64,000 bases of DNA, taken from contig NVUW01000014.1 of the NCBI GenBank assembly GCA_002733205.1, positions 210,153 to 274,152 on the forward strand. The letters are read 5' to 3'. Position numbers and translations under genes: made by a program. The number at the start of each line of letters is the position of its first letter. The first letter of the stretch is position 1. The DNA comes from Thalassobium sp. (lineage in GTDB: Bacteria > Pseudomonadota > Gammaproteobacteria > Pseudomonadales > Oceanobacteraceae). Below, one piece after another: positions 38,414 to 46,707 of this stretch. The notes below the pieces were generated by a model that was not told the DNA's origin, did no database searches, and saw nothing but the letters and a program-made list of their open reading frames with translations.

Positions 38414-38502
38414 GAAATGCTAAAAACCTGGCACGAGGAAGTCATTTTGCTTTTCAGTTTCCCGGTAGATTGGCCAGCATGTCAAACCCAGCGGAGAAAA
38501 AG

Positions 38503-39363
38503 ATGGAAGACTTCTTACACGCCCTTGTGTTTATTGTTCTGGCCGGTCCGGTATTTTTTGCCGTGATGTTTGCCGAACGCGCCTGGCTAATACGTCAGGG
38601 AAAAACCGATGCCTACGACCTGAAAGAATCGGCGGCCAATATCGGCACCGGACTGATTTATAAAGTGCTCGATGCGCTGTCGATTATTTTTGTCGGTTCC
38701 GTGATTTATCTGGCCGTACAGAGCTATGGCTTTCAGTGGCAGTCATCATCACCGCTGCTGAATTTTATTCTGCTGATGGTACTGGTCGATTTTAACTTCT
38801 ACTGGGTGCACCGCTTTATGCACAAAGTGCGCTACGGCTGGGCCGGGCACTGGGTACACCACAGTTCCGAGCGTTTTAATTTTTCCACCGCGCTGCGACA
38901 GACGCCGGTTGTGTCTTTTAACGGCATTATGCTGGTTGCCATGCTGCCTGCGGCGGTGATTGGTTTCAGTCTCGAACAGGCCGTAATTGCTCTCGAACTT
39001 AACCTGTTCTTCCAGTTTTTTGTCCATACCGAAGTAGTGCGCAAACTGCCACGCTGGTTTGAATTTGTATTTAATACACCGTCACACCACCGCGTGCATC
39101 ATGGCAGCAACCCGAAGCAGATCGATACTAATTTCGCCGGTGTGCTGATTATCTGGGATCGTTTATTCGGCACCTTTGTCGATGAAAAAGACGCCGGCGA
39201 AATCCGTTATGGCGTCGATTTCCGCCCGGCTAACAGCCTGAATCCGTTTCGTTTGGTGATCGCCGAGTTTGTCAGTATGTGGCGCGATATTCTGCACTAC
39301 CGCGATATCCGCATTCTGTGGAAACACCCATCCTGGGTAGAAGAGCATTACGGCCGCAGATAA
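38503..39363 (+). CDS. Sterol desaturase/fatty acid hydroxylase family protein
   Basis: 286 residues from the ATG at 38503, with GGAG seven bases upstream; ATG at 38479 lacks a ribosome site. Several membrane helices and the histidine motifs of the di-iron family: HRFMH, HWVHHSSERFN, and SHHRVHHGSN. The first helices (VFIVLAGPVFFAVMFAER) are N-terminal. Members hydroxylate or desaturate lipid-like substrates in the membrane using O2. Divergent from an AraC-family gene that is its likely regulator. Substrate unknown. Confidence 0.88.
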   Translation: MEDFLHALVFIVLAGPVFFAVMFAERAWLIRQGKTDAYDLKESAANIGTGLIYKVLDALSIIFVGSVIYLAVQSYGFQWQSSSPLLNFILLMVLVDFNFYWVHRFMHKVRYGWAGHWVHHSSERFNFSTALRQTPVVSFNGIMLVAMLPAAVIGFSLEQAVIALELNLFFQFFVHTEVVRKLPRWFEFVFNTPSHHRVHHGSNPKQIDTNFAGVLIIWDRLFGTFVDEKDAGEIRYGVDFRPANSLNPFRLVIAEFVSMWRDILHYRDIRILWKHPSWVEEHYGRR

Positions 39364-39411
39364 GGCATTTAAGAGAAAGAATTGAAGAGGAGAACTTAAA
39401 GAAGACTCCGG

Positions 39412-39442
39412 GTTCAATACGCTGGCTTACAGCGTATTGAAC
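39412..39442. terminator. Perfect 12-bp hairpin between convergent genes
   Basis: GTTCAATACGCT pairs exactly with AGCGTATTGAAC across a 7-base loop. It lies 48 bases past the desaturase-family stop and 22 bases past the stop of the opposite gene. No T run on either strand, so it may act as an mRNA 3' stabiliser rather than a classical terminator. Confidence 0.5.
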
Positions 39443-39464
39443 AACGCCGGAATAACTCCGCGGG

Positions 39465-40571
39465 CTATTGCGCCGAAGTCATTCCTTTCACCATAGACAA
39501 CAGGCTTTCAGGATGAGCGTTGGATACTAATGTGTAACTTATACCCTTATGGTCAAAGGCTAAATGCGCAAAGAGCGGAAACTGGCTGAGCAACACCGGC
39601 GTATTGCCAATGGTCAGCGGCACAGCGGGTACAGTTACCGGCTGGCTTCCCTCTGGCGTGGCAATCGTAAGCAGGAAGAATTTATCGCCATAGTAATAAG
39701 CCGCACTGCTGTTGTTTTGCTGATAAAACTTACGCTGCGAGAAACCCCAGGTATCGTTTTTATCTTCCGGCCAGACAATGCTGTTAGCAGTCTTTTTACT
39801 CAGCTCTTTCTGCGGCAGGGCTTTCTTGCTTAAATCCAAAACCCTTACCTGAGTATTCTGCGGTAAGTTAATCTCCGGCAGCGTCAGGCCTTCTTTATTG
39901 AATTCGATGCTGTTGTTTCTGATGGTCGATTCAACACCATGGTTAAATACAAACCGGGCCTGCATAAACAGGGAGTGATGATAATCGACAAAGGCTTCTA
40001 TCTTTCTGATTTCATCGCTTTCATCTCTGGCGACAAAATCGATACCAACCGCCAGACGGTCAGCAACGTGAATAGAGGGCGTAAAGGTCTGCTCATAATG
40101 CTCTTTGTTGAACAGATAGACGTCTTTGATTGTCTCCAGAGAACCGCCCGCCTGATAAGCCTCAAGCCCTCTGACGATGAATGCCCGCTGGTTCGGCTTA
40201 TCATGCAGGGTGATTACCCCGGCATGCTGGCTGACTTCAATACCGCGGAGAGAATCCGGCTGCAGCACCACCTGATAAAAGCCATCCGGTTTTTTAAACA
40301 GCACATCACTGATAACCGCAGCACCAACACCCGATTGCGCCTGCTCTGTTTGCGTCTGCTCTGTTTGTGCCTGATAGCTATCAAACTTGGCCAGATTATC
40401 GTGGGTGCGGTTGATCCAGAAGCGGTCTTCACTGTTCGTACCGGCATTAATATCCGCCAGACTGGCAGGGCTTAAGACAGCAGAACCAAGACAGAGCGCC
40501 AGCCCGCTGTTGGTAGCAAAGCGAATAATAAAACGAGTGATAAAGCGAGAGATCAAAGAACGAACATCCAT
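39465..40571 (-). CDS. Exported protein of unknown function (LolA/RseB-like shape)
   Basis: 368 residues. It has a signal sequence (FATNSGLALCLGSAVLSPAS, cut near SLA). The mature part is beta-rich (FYQVVLQPDSLRGIEVSQHA; KIEAFVDYHHSLFMQARFVF) and reminds me of periplasmic half-barrel proteins such as LolA or the RseB N-domain, but I see no diagnostic motif. A stretch EQTQTEQAQS near the N-terminus of the mature chain is encoded by a 15-base duplicated unit (40339-40368). The five arginines before the hydrophobic core make the n-region unusually long. It is convergent with the desaturase-family gene. Function unknown. Confidence 0.6.
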   Translation of the reverse strand: MDVRSLISRFITRFIIRFATNSGLALCLGSAVLSPASLADINAGTNSEDRFWINRTHDNLAKFDSYQAQTEQTQTEQAQSGVGAAVISDVLFKKPDGFYQVVLQPDSLRGIEVSQHAGVITLHDKPNQRAFIVRGLEAYQAGGSLETIKDVYLFNKEHYEQTFTPSIHVADRLAVGIDFVARDESDEIRKIEAFVDYHHSLFMQARFVFNHGVESTIRNNSIEFNKEGLTLPEINLPQNTQVRVLDLSKKALPQKELSKKTANSIVWPEDKNDTWGFSQRKFYQQNNSSAAYYYGDKFFLLTIATPEGSQPVTVPAVPLTIGNTPVLLSQFPLFAHLAFDHKGISYTLVSNAHPESLLSMVKGMTSAQ

Positions 40572-40946
40572 ATTCCAGCCCTTAAGAGGTTAATCAGGAT
40601 GCCCACCCTAGCATGATTTGTGGAGGAGGGAACATAGCTGCGTACGTCAGGCTTTTTACCCCAGCCTCAACACGGTGATAGACTGTTTATACTGATGAAA
40701 ATGCGCTGTCTGAGAGCGCCTTAATCCAGCGCTCTGCCTGTATATCGGCCATAGCCAGCAAAGCATCTTCGTTATCATCAAGCATCGCCTGCTGCCATTT
40801 GGGTGTAGATTTTTAGAGTGGGTGTCCTGCTAATTTCTCTGAAGATTTCGCCATTTATGCGCCTTATCTGATTTTTTATTACATAATGCCTGCGTATTTT
40901 GGTGGTGGAAGATCATTCTACGTTAACGTTAATTACGCAATTTATA
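40572..40946. other. Spacer with a broken small gene
   Basis: 375 bases between two minus-strand genes. Apart from the interrupted small frame at 40687-40854 I see nothing with support. An AT-rich block at 40861-40950 would suit a promoter for that frame. Confidence 0.5.
40687..40854 (-). pseudogene. Small gene interrupted by an in-frame TAA
   Basis: A frame starting at ATG 40854, with AAGG seven bases upstream, reads MAKSSEKLAGHPL, then TAA (40813-40815), then continues in the same frame as KSTPKWQQAMLDDNEDALLA followed by MADIQAERWIKALSDSAFSSV to TAA at 40687. The part after the first stop has protein-like composition (helical, charged, no rare-codon bias), which suggests a roughly 54-residue protein inactivated by one nonsense change, or a sequencing error at 40813. 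I recognise no family. Confidence 0.45.
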
Positions 40947-41534
40947 TTATCGCCACTCGTCTCTTTCAAATCGCTCAAGCACCTCAGCCGGACAGAGCTT
41001 GCTGGCTGTCACCTGCAAACTAGTAATTTCAGATAAATCATCCATGGCATCAAAGAACTCCCTTCTGTTGGCAAATTCATCCAGGCCCAAATTACCTGAC
41101 AACGAATAATAATTGTCACCGTAATGTGCTACCCCCCGGCTATTCAGAACCAACACCGGGTAGATCATAAAAGTTGTTTGGTTACCGGCACTAGTTGCGG
41201 TTGATATTCTGAACATCAAACAGATTTTATTCACATCATCAAAACGGATTTCCGTGATGCTTTCTTTATAAAGACGGACCTTTTGCTCCACCAGACGGTC
41301 CTTCTCGATAAGAATATGAAGTTTGTAACGCAGCATCAGAAAACCCGGAATAAGAAATATGAAAACTGCAAGAAAAACCATCCCCCACATCGACGGAGAC
41401 AGTACTGGTTCGAATGCACTCGCCAGCAGGAATGCCAGCCCGATACCGATAAACACCTTACCCCAGAGATGAACACTCTTGGCAAATGGCGAGTCTATAT
41501 CAATAAATCCCTGATCTTTATTTATGCTGATCAT
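40947..41534 (-). CDS. Membrane-anchored protein of unknown function, 195 aa
   Basis: 195 residues. Two adjacent membrane helices (VFIGIGLAFLLASAF and MWGMVFLAVFIFLIPGFLML) are followed by a cytoplasmic beta-rich domain (HILIEKDRLVEQKVRLYKES; VNKICLMFRISTATSAG), a layout like bacterial PH-type membrane proteins. GGAAGG upstream of the ATG supports the start. Codon usage is somewhat more AT-rich than in the flanks. Neighbours give no functional hint. Confidence 0.65.
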   Translation of the reverse strand: MISINKDQGFIDIDSPFAKSVHLWGKVFIGIGLAFLLASAFEPVLSPSMWGMVFLAVFIFLIPGFLMLRYKLHILIEKDRLVEQKVRLYKESITEIRFDDVNKICLMFRISTATSAGNQTTFMIYPVLVLNSRGVAHYGDNYYSLSGNLGLDEFANRREFFDAMDDLSEITSLQVTASKLCPAEVLERFERDEWR

Positions 41535-41761
41535 AAATACCTTCCTTATACTTAAATCCTAAGAGCCATCGACAGCCAAAGACACTTACCTGATCCCCTG
41601 TCATGTCAGCAGGGCTGATCTTTTGAGAATATATCCAGGCCTGCTAATCGCAACGAGACGGACATAAAATCGCACATTTAAAAGCTCGACAACAGAAAAC
41701 AGCTGCGACAATCAATATGAATTACCGATCTGACGTGCATCGTAAATAAGTAACGGCAATC

Positions 41762-42553
41762 CTAATCTGTGGAAATACTCTTCGATGTCGGTATCTCAAT
41801 CCTGTTAATTAACGACACCAGCACAAAGCTCAGCAGCATCAGTAAATACCAGGAGGACAATTTGGCCAGCGGCACCACTTGCCAGCCATTCTGCTGATTG
41901 GGGTAAATCCAGATATTGGTGTAGGTGGCGATATTTTCTGCCAGCCAGATAAACAGGGCCACCAGCAGCCAGCCAACCAGTAACGGCATATGGCGGTGCT
42001 CGCGGTGCATACGGAAATAAATATGGGTGCGGGCAAATAAAACGATGGTTGCGCCCAGCAGCAGCCAGCGCAGATCCCAGATAAAATGATGGCTGAAGAA
42101 ATTCAGGTAAATCAGAATCACCAGAATGATGGTCCAGCGGCGGCGCGGGTAATACGAATAGCGGAAGTCGAATATCCGCCATACGCGGGCAATATAGCTG
42201 CCCACGGCGCTGTACATAAAGCCGGTAAACAGCGGCACATTGCCGATACCAAATACATAATCTTCGGGGTAAACCCAGGAGCCGATGGCGTCTGAGGTTT
42301 TAAATAATTCCATCACGGTGGCCACCAGATGGAATACGATGATCACCCAGGCTTCGCGCAGGGTTTCCAGCTTAAAGGCCAGTAACAGCAGCTGAAAGGC
42401 GATAGCGGCAAGAAAAATAAAATCGTAACGGTGCAGAGATTCAAGCGGATACCAGTAACGGGTAACAATCATTACCAATAAAAGGAATCCGCCGAACAGG
42501 CAGGCATAGGCCTGCTTCAGACCAAATAACCAGAATTCGTGCAGCCAATCCAT
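41762..42553 (-). CDS. DUF817 family integral membrane protein
   Basis: 263 residues from the ATG at 42553 (a GTG at 42571 is also in frame). Seven or eight membrane helices with conserved polar residues ([56 protein letters not shown]) characteristic of the DUF817 family. Function of the family is unknown. The start lies close behind the SPOR gene, so the three genes argS, SPOR protein and DUF817 may be read together, although a repeat element intervenes between argS and SPOR. Confidence 0.8.
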   Translation of the reverse strand: MDWLHEFWLFGLKQAYACLFGGFLLLVMIVTRYWYPLESLHRYDFIFLAAIAFQLLLLAFKLETLREAWVIIVFHLVATVMELFKTSDAIGSWVYPEDYVFGIGNVPLFTGFMYSAVGSYIARVWRIFDFRYSYYPRRRWTIILVILIYLNFFSHHFIWDLRWLLLGATIVLFARTHIYFRMHREHRHMPLLVGWLLVALFIWLAENIATYTNIWIYPNQQNGWQVVPLAKLSSWYLLMLLSFVLVSLINRIEIPTSKSISTD

Positions 42554-42574
42554 GGCACGATGATGTTGCACGGT

Positions 42575-43111
42575 TTATTTCTTAACCGGTTCTTTCAGCG
42601 CTAACGGACTGATATTACGGCTGACCAGCAAATCCTGTGCTTTATTCATTTTTGAACGGTCGGTAAAGGGGCCGACAAATACCCGGTGCCAGGTGCTGCC
42701 ATTAACGGTCGATTCCTGACGATAGGCATTCAGGCCTTCCAGCAACAGGCTGGCACGCAGGCGCTCGGCATCGTCGGCAGAGCGGAAGGAACCCGCCTGT
42801 AAACGATAGGTGTAATCCACCTCGGCGTCTTTGGGTGTCGATTTATACACATCGACTTTAGGTACTTCGACGGTTTGATTTTCCAGCAGCTGGTAAAATT
42901 CATAGCTGGGCTTGGAGACTTCTTTTGCCGCTTCTTCTTTGGCTTTTTCCACGCCCAGTTTCAGAGCTTTTTTGGCATCGCCTTTTACGGCTTCCAGTTC
43001 ATCGCCGGCGGGAATGGTCGCCAGATACAGAATAAATCCGATAAAGGCGACTGCCAGTGTTGGCGTGGTTACCCACACCCACTTGGGAATACGACTTGCG
43101 CTGTCCGACAT
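42575..43111 (-). CDS. SPOR-domain cell-division-associated protein (FtsN-like)
   Basis: 178 residues. Short cytoplasmic N-terminus (MSDSASRIPKW), one membrane helix (VWVTTPTLAVAFIGFILYLA), a charged alpha-helical periplasmic stretch, and a C-terminal SPOR domain (TYRLQAGSFRSADDAERLRA; TWHRVFVGPFTDRSKMNKAQ). SPOR domains bind denuded peptidoglycan at the septum. The gene order argS then SPOR/FtsN-like gene is common in Gammaproteobacteria, in agreement with a divisome role. It is shorter than E. coli FtsN and lacks an obvious essential FtsN helix motif that I can point to. Confidence 0.87.
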   Translation of the reverse strand: MSDSASRIPKWVWVTTPTLAVAFIGFILYLATIPAGDELEAVKGDAKKALKLGVEKAKEEAAKEVSKPSYEFYQLLENQTVEVPKVDVYKSTPKDAEVDYTYRLQAGSFRSADDAERLRASLLLEGLNAYRQESTVNGSTWHRVFVGPFTDRSKMNKAQDLLVSRNISPLALKEPVKK

Positions 43112-43174
43112 TTCGTTGTCCTGTTATGTAGTGCCCATTAACACTGATTAAAGAGGCGCTGATTTCTGGTGTAG

Positions 43175-43276
43175 CGTACGCCGTTAAGACAAGGCGAAGT
43201 CGGGCAAGAAAGCGGAGCCTACATATTCGTAAGTGAGCATTTCGAGCACGACTTCAACGCCGTATTAACAAGTACG
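43175..43276. repeat. 102-bp imperfect inverted-repeat element
   Basis: The left end CGTACGCCGTTAAGACAAGG and the complement of the right end CGTACTTGTTAATACGGCGT share most positions over 28 bases, both finishing in AAGTCG. The centre contains GGAGCCTACATATTCGTAAG followed by TGAGCATTTCGAGC. It fills most of the gap between argS and the SPOR gene, ending 14 bases before the argS stop. The layout is that of a dispersed non-coding repeat; no second copy is in this window. Confidence 0.6.
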
Positions 43277-43289
43277 GTAGCCAGAGCAG

Positions 43290-44975
43290 TTACATTTCCT
43301 GCGGCGCAGAAACACCGAGTAACCCCAAACCATTGCTGATCACCTGACGCACGGCTTCCGCCAGTGCCAGACGGGCGTTACGCACATCGGCATCGTCCAC
43401 CAGGGTTTTTTCTGAGTTGTAGTAGGTGTGGAAATCACCGGCCAGATCGCGCAGGTAATTCGCCACGCTGTGCGGCTCGTGATTATTGGCAGCCACTTTA
43501 ACGATTTCCGGGAAGCGACCCAGTTTTACAATCAGGTCTTTTTCGCTTTCCAGTTCCAGTTTTGGCAGTGCCGCCAAACCTTCGGCCAGTGTCCAGCTCT
43601 GACCCGCTTCCGCCAGTTTGCGGAAAATAGAGCATACACGGGCATGGGCGTACTGGATGTAGTAAACCGGGTTATCGGACGACTGTGAACGCGCCAGGTC
43701 GATATCGAAGGTTAACTGGCTGTCGGCTTTACGCGCTGCCAGGAAGTAACGGGTAGCATCGCGGCCCACTTCGTCGATCAGATCGCGCAGGGTCACATAG
43801 CTGCCGGCACGCTTGGAGATTTTCACTTCTTCGCCGCCGCGCATAACGGTCACCATCTGGTGCAGCACGTAGTCTGGCCAGCCTTTCGGAATACCGGCAT
43901 TCAGCGCCTGCAGACCAGCGCGCACACGGGTAATGGTGCTGTGGTGGTCGGCGCCCTGCTCGTTCACCACACGCTCAAAACCACGCTGCCATTTGTCGAG
44001 GTGGTAGGCTACGTCCGGAACAAAGTAGGTGTAACCGCCGTCTTTTTTGCGCATTACGCGGTCTTTGTCGTCACCGAAATCGGTGGTGCGCAGCCACAGT
44101 GCGCCACCGTCTTCGTAGGTGTAGCCGTTATCGATCAGGGTTTTTACGGCGGCTTCGACTTTGCCTTCGCTGTACAGGGAAGACTCGAGGAAATACACAT
44201 CGAAATCGACAGCAAAGGCTTTTAAATCCAGATCCTGTTCGCGACGCAGATAAGCCACGGCAAAGTGACGGATGGCTTCGAGGTCATCGGCGTCTTTGGC
44301 TCCGGTAAAGCTCTGGTCGGCAGATTCAACGGTATCGCCGTTCATATAGCTGTTGGCGAGCTCGACGATGTAATCGCCGCGGTAGCCGTCTTCCGGCCAG
44401 CTGGCATCGTCCGGGGTCAGACCTTTGCAGCGCGCCTGTACCGACAGCGCCAGATTGTTAATCTGCGCACCGGCATCGTTGTAATAAAATTCGCGGGTTA
44501 CATCCCAGCCGGAGGCATCGAGCAGACGGCAGATACAGTCACCAACAGCAGCACCACGGCCGTGGCCGATATGCAGCGGTCCGGTCGGGTTGGCCGACAC
44601 AAATTCCACCTGCACTTTGCGCCCGGCGCCATCGCTGTTACGGCCGTAAGCTTCTTTCTGTTCCAGCACGGCTTTTACCAGACTGGCGGTCGAGGCATCG
44701 CTCAGATAGAAGTTAATAAAACCCGGGCCGGCAATTTCGACTTTTTCTACCAGCGTGTTGGCCGGCAGGGCGTCCACCAGCAGCTGCGCCAGTTCGCGCG
44801 GATTTTTACCGGCAGGCTTGGCCAGCATCATCGCCAGGTTAGTGGCCAGATCGCCGTGGGCTTTGTCGCGGGTGTTGTCGATCTGGATGCGCGGTTCGAG
44901 ATCAGCGGGAAGGGTTCCCTGGGCCTTGAGAGAGGCGACGGCAGCGGACAAAAGCTCAGCAATTTGCGGTTTCAT
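43290..44975 (-). CDS. argS: Arginyl-tRNA synthetase
   Basis: 561 residues, class I. HIGH-type motif in [17 protein letters not shown], followed by the ArgRS-specific [13 protein letters not shown]. The KMSK-type loop is replaced by [12 protein letters not shown], and the C-terminal helical anticodon domain ends in [10 protein letters not shown]. It charges tRNA-Arg and needs the tRNA for amino acid activation. The N-terminal Add-1 domain is present ([20 protein letters not shown]). Strong match in length and motifs. Confidence 0.97.
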   Translation of the reverse strand: MKPQIAELLSAAVASLKAQGTLPADLEPRIQIDNTRDKAHGDLATNLAMMLAKPAGKNPRELAQLLVDALPANTLVEKVEIAGPGFINFYLSDASTASLVKAVLEQKEAYGRNSDGAGRKVQVEFVSANPTGPLHIGHGRGAAVGDCICRLLDASGWDVTREFYYNDAGAQINNLALSVQARCKGLTPDDASWPEDGYRGDYIVELANSYMNGDTVESADQSFTGAKDADDLEAIRHFAVAYLRREQDLDLKAFAVDFDVYFLESSLYSEGKVEAAVKTLIDNGYTYEDGGALWLRTTDFGDDKDRVMRKKDGGYTYFVPDVAYHLDKWQRGFERVVNEQGADHHSTITRVRAGLQALNAGIPKGWPDYVLHQMVTVMRGGEEVKISKRAGSYVTLRDLIDEVGRDATRYFLAARKADSQLTFDIDLARSQSSDNPVYYIQYAHARVCSIFRKLAEAGQSWTLAEGLAALPKLELESEKDLIVKLGRFPEIVKVAANNHEPHSVANYLRDLAGDFHTYYNSEKTLVDDADVRNARLALAEAVRQVISNGLGLLGVSAPQEM

Positions 44976-45166
44976 AGAGGAAATCTGGCCTGATTAATTT
45001 GTGTTCAGAAGATGTTTTCAGAAAAGGGCGCGATTATCGCAAAAATGCCGGTTTGGGTGAAGGGCGCCGGGGAGATTTAACCAGCGACCCTAAACACCTG
45101 TTTTTACAGCAAAAATGCGGTTTGGCCCCAGCTTATACGCAACTTGCCCGCAGTTAACTCACAAAG

Positions 45167-45175
45167 TTATCCACA
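45167..45175 (+). promoter_or_regulatory. DnaA-box match
   Basis: TTATCCACA, an exact match to the consensus TTATNCACA, preceded by CTCACAAAG; a closely similar phrase recurs at 56046-56063. Confidence 0.45.
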
Positions 45176-45373
45176 TTTTATTTTTTGTAAACACCGACGC
45201 AAACCACGCGCCATAACACAGCCTCTGCGCTCATCCTACTGATTTTTCTTACAAAATTTTCTTGCCAGGGCTTGCTATACGTGGCCTGCAGCTGAATTCG
45301 TACAGGCGTTTAAAATTCGCACGATCTGACAACAACGCCCACAGAAAGTGCCCTGCAGCCCCTTACCCCAAAC

Positions 45374-45447
45374 TTGTCCACGTTTTTATACACAGAATCT
45401 CTGGATAACATTCACATCAGGCGCAGCAGGCTGATCATTGTGGATAC
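45374..45447. promoter_or_regulatory. Cluster of DnaA-box-like 9-mers
   Basis: Within 74 bases: TTGTCCACG (45374), TTATACACA (45386, exact consensus), TTATCCAGA on the minus strand (45400-45408) and GTATCCACA on the minus strand (45439-45447). No replication genes are near, so a DnaA-titration or regulatory role is more likely than an origin. Confidence 0.4.
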
Positions 45448-45466
45448 AGGGCAGGAACTACAGGCA

Positions 45467-45502
45467 TAAAAAAGCGGAAGCTGCTTTCGCACCTTCCGCT
45501 TA
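45467..45502 (-). terminator. Rho-independent terminator, leftward
   Basis: On the minus strand AAGCGGAAG pairs with CTTCCGCTT around a 12-base loop and is followed by T residues. It lies 36 bases after the azoreductase stop. Confidence 0.85.
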
Positions 45503-45537
45503 CGCTGTCGCGTCAACAAAGCCTGGAGAACCGGGAA

Positions 45538-46137
45538 TTACGCCAGTGCGGCGATTTCCTGACCGGCAGCTGCCAGAGCGGCATTCTTGCTGTCGTCGCC
45601 CAGATTCAGACCTTCGGCATAGACAAAGCGCACATCGCTCAGGCCGATAAAGGAGAAGATGGTGGTCAGGAACGGCGTCTGGGTATCGGCCGGAGTGCCT
45701 TTGTACAGGCCACCGCGGGTCGCCAGAATATGCACCGGTTTGTTATCGAGCAGACCCACCGGGCCGGTCTCGGTGTACTTGAAGGTGATACCGGCACGGC
45801 ATAAGAAGTCGAGGTAAGACTTCATCTGCGCCGGAATGGTGAAGTTGTACATAGGCACGCCCACGACTACTTCGTCGGCTGCTTTGATTTCGGCGATCAG
45901 GGCATCGGAGTACGCCACAATGCTTTGCTGCTCGGCTGTGCGCTGTTCAGCCGGGGTCATAAAGGCACCAACGCTGTTGGCATCGAGATAAGGCGGAACG
46001 TCTGTGGCCAGATCGCGAATCACAACCTCACCGTTCTGGTTAGCGGCTTTCCAGCCGGCGATGAATTTTTCGGCCAGCTGGCTGGACTGACCGTGGTCGC
46101 CGAAGATGCTGCCTTTGATATACAGAAGTGTTGCCAT
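45538..46137 (-). CDS. azoR: FMN-dependent NADH-azoreductase
   Basis: 199 residues from the ATG at 46137 (GAGGAG seven bases upstream). Flavodoxin-like fold: phosphate-binding loop in YIKGSIFGDHGQSSQLAEKF, VVGVPMYNFTIPAQMKSYLD and the FMN-contacting ILATRGGLY. Length and motifs are those of the AzoR/AcpD family, which reduces quinones and azo compounds using NADH. Monocistronic with its own terminator. Confidence 0.9.
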   Translation of the reverse strand: MATLLYIKGSIFGDHGQSSQLAEKFIAGWKAANQNGEVVIRDLATDVPPYLDANSVGAFMTPAEQRTAEQQSIVAYSDALIAEIKAADEVVVGVPMYNFTIPAQMKSYLDFLCRAGITFKYTETGPVGLLDNKPVHILATRGGLYKGTPADTQTPFLTTIFSFIGLSDVRFVYAEGLNLGDDSKNAALAAAGQEIAALA

Positions 46138-46282
46138 GTTTGTGCTCCTCAATATGAGTGATCGCAGGAATTGAGGGCATTGTGATTCAGACAGATTCGA
46201 TTAAAAATCGCAAAAATCCGCACATATCTTTCTAAAAAGTTGTTCTTTTGCTGAAAACAGCAGGCTCATTGGGTGATTCTTC

Positions 46283-46352
46283 CTCGTTCCTACGCTCTGC
46301 GTGGGAATGCAACCGTGCCAGCAAGGGCTACCACGCAGAGCGTGGGAGCCAG
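46283..46352. repeat. REP-like palindromic repeat, copy 1
   Basis: Starts CTCGTTCCTACGCTCTGCGT and ends CCACGCAGAGCGTGGGAGCC plus AGG. The outer sequences pair with one another (ACGCTCTGCGTGG with CCACGCAGAGCGT) around about 20 bases of variable loop. Confidence 0.9.
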
Positions 46353-46453
46353 GTGAGGGTTAATAATGCAGCAGGCCCGGCGAGTGATTTTTGCACTCAG
46401 ACCACCCGCACCAGCGCGCCTTTTTCCCAGCCCAGCCGTCCGGTACGCACCTT
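46353..46453. repeat. Direct duplicate of the RNase J-like gene 3' end
   Basis: 101 bases matching 46665-46763 at all but two positions. It includes a copy of the last 56 bases of the neighbouring minus-strand coding region (equivalent of 46708-46763) plus 43 bases downstream. This copy is non-coding debris; it runs directly into palindrome copy 2 at its right end. Confidence 0.9.
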
Positions 46454-46456
46454 TTT

Positions 46457-46527
46457 CTCGTTCCTACGCTCTGCGTGGGAATGCAACTGTACCAGCAGTG
46501 GCTACCACGCAGAGCGTGGGAGCCAGG
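46457..46527. repeat. REP-like palindromic repeat, copy 2
   Basis: Same family and orientation as copy 1 with loop variant AACTGTACCAGCAGTGG. Confidence 0.9.
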
Positions 46528-46594
46528 TGAAAAATCATCGCTCATGTCGGCGGACTCTGAGGCGCGGTTTATCTCAGCCGCAACGTCGTTTTTT

Positions 46595-46664
46595 CTCGTT
46601 CCTACGCTCTGCGTGGAATGCAACTGTTCCAGCAAAGGCTACCACGCAGAGCGTGGGAGCCAGG
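46595..46664. repeat. REP-like palindromic repeat, copy 3
   Basis: Same family and orientation; one G is missing from the first arm (GCGTGGAATG). It directly abuts the sequence that was duplicated to 46353-46453. Confidence 0.9.
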
Positions 46665-46707
46665 TGAGGGTTAATAATGCAGCAGGCCCGGCGGGTGATT
46701 TTTACAC

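Larger units (their letters stand above)
44976..45537. other. Spacer with DnaA-box-like sites
   Basis: 562 bases between the azoreductase gene and the argS start. It holds the argS promoter, a set of DnaA-box-like 9-mers (separate entries), AT-rich patches at 45176-45190 and 45240-45265, and the azoreductase terminator. No gene seen. Confidence 0.6.
46138..46707. other. Repeat-filled spacer
   Basis: 570 bases between the azoreductase start and the end of the RNase J-like gene, almost wholly occupied by the three palindromes and one 101-base duplicate. Frames that can be read through it are repeat artefacts. Confidence 0.8.

Noticed and set aside
45121..45450. Chromosomal replication origin
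   Set aside because: DnaA-box-like sites are present, but no dnaA, dnaN, gyrB or parAB is near and the AT-rich unwinding region is weak; reported only as a possible DnaA-binding site.
46283..46664. CRISPR array (three similar repeats)
   Set aside because: The units are about 70 bases, palindromic and unevenly spaced, and a spacer is a copy of a nearby gene end; no cas genes.
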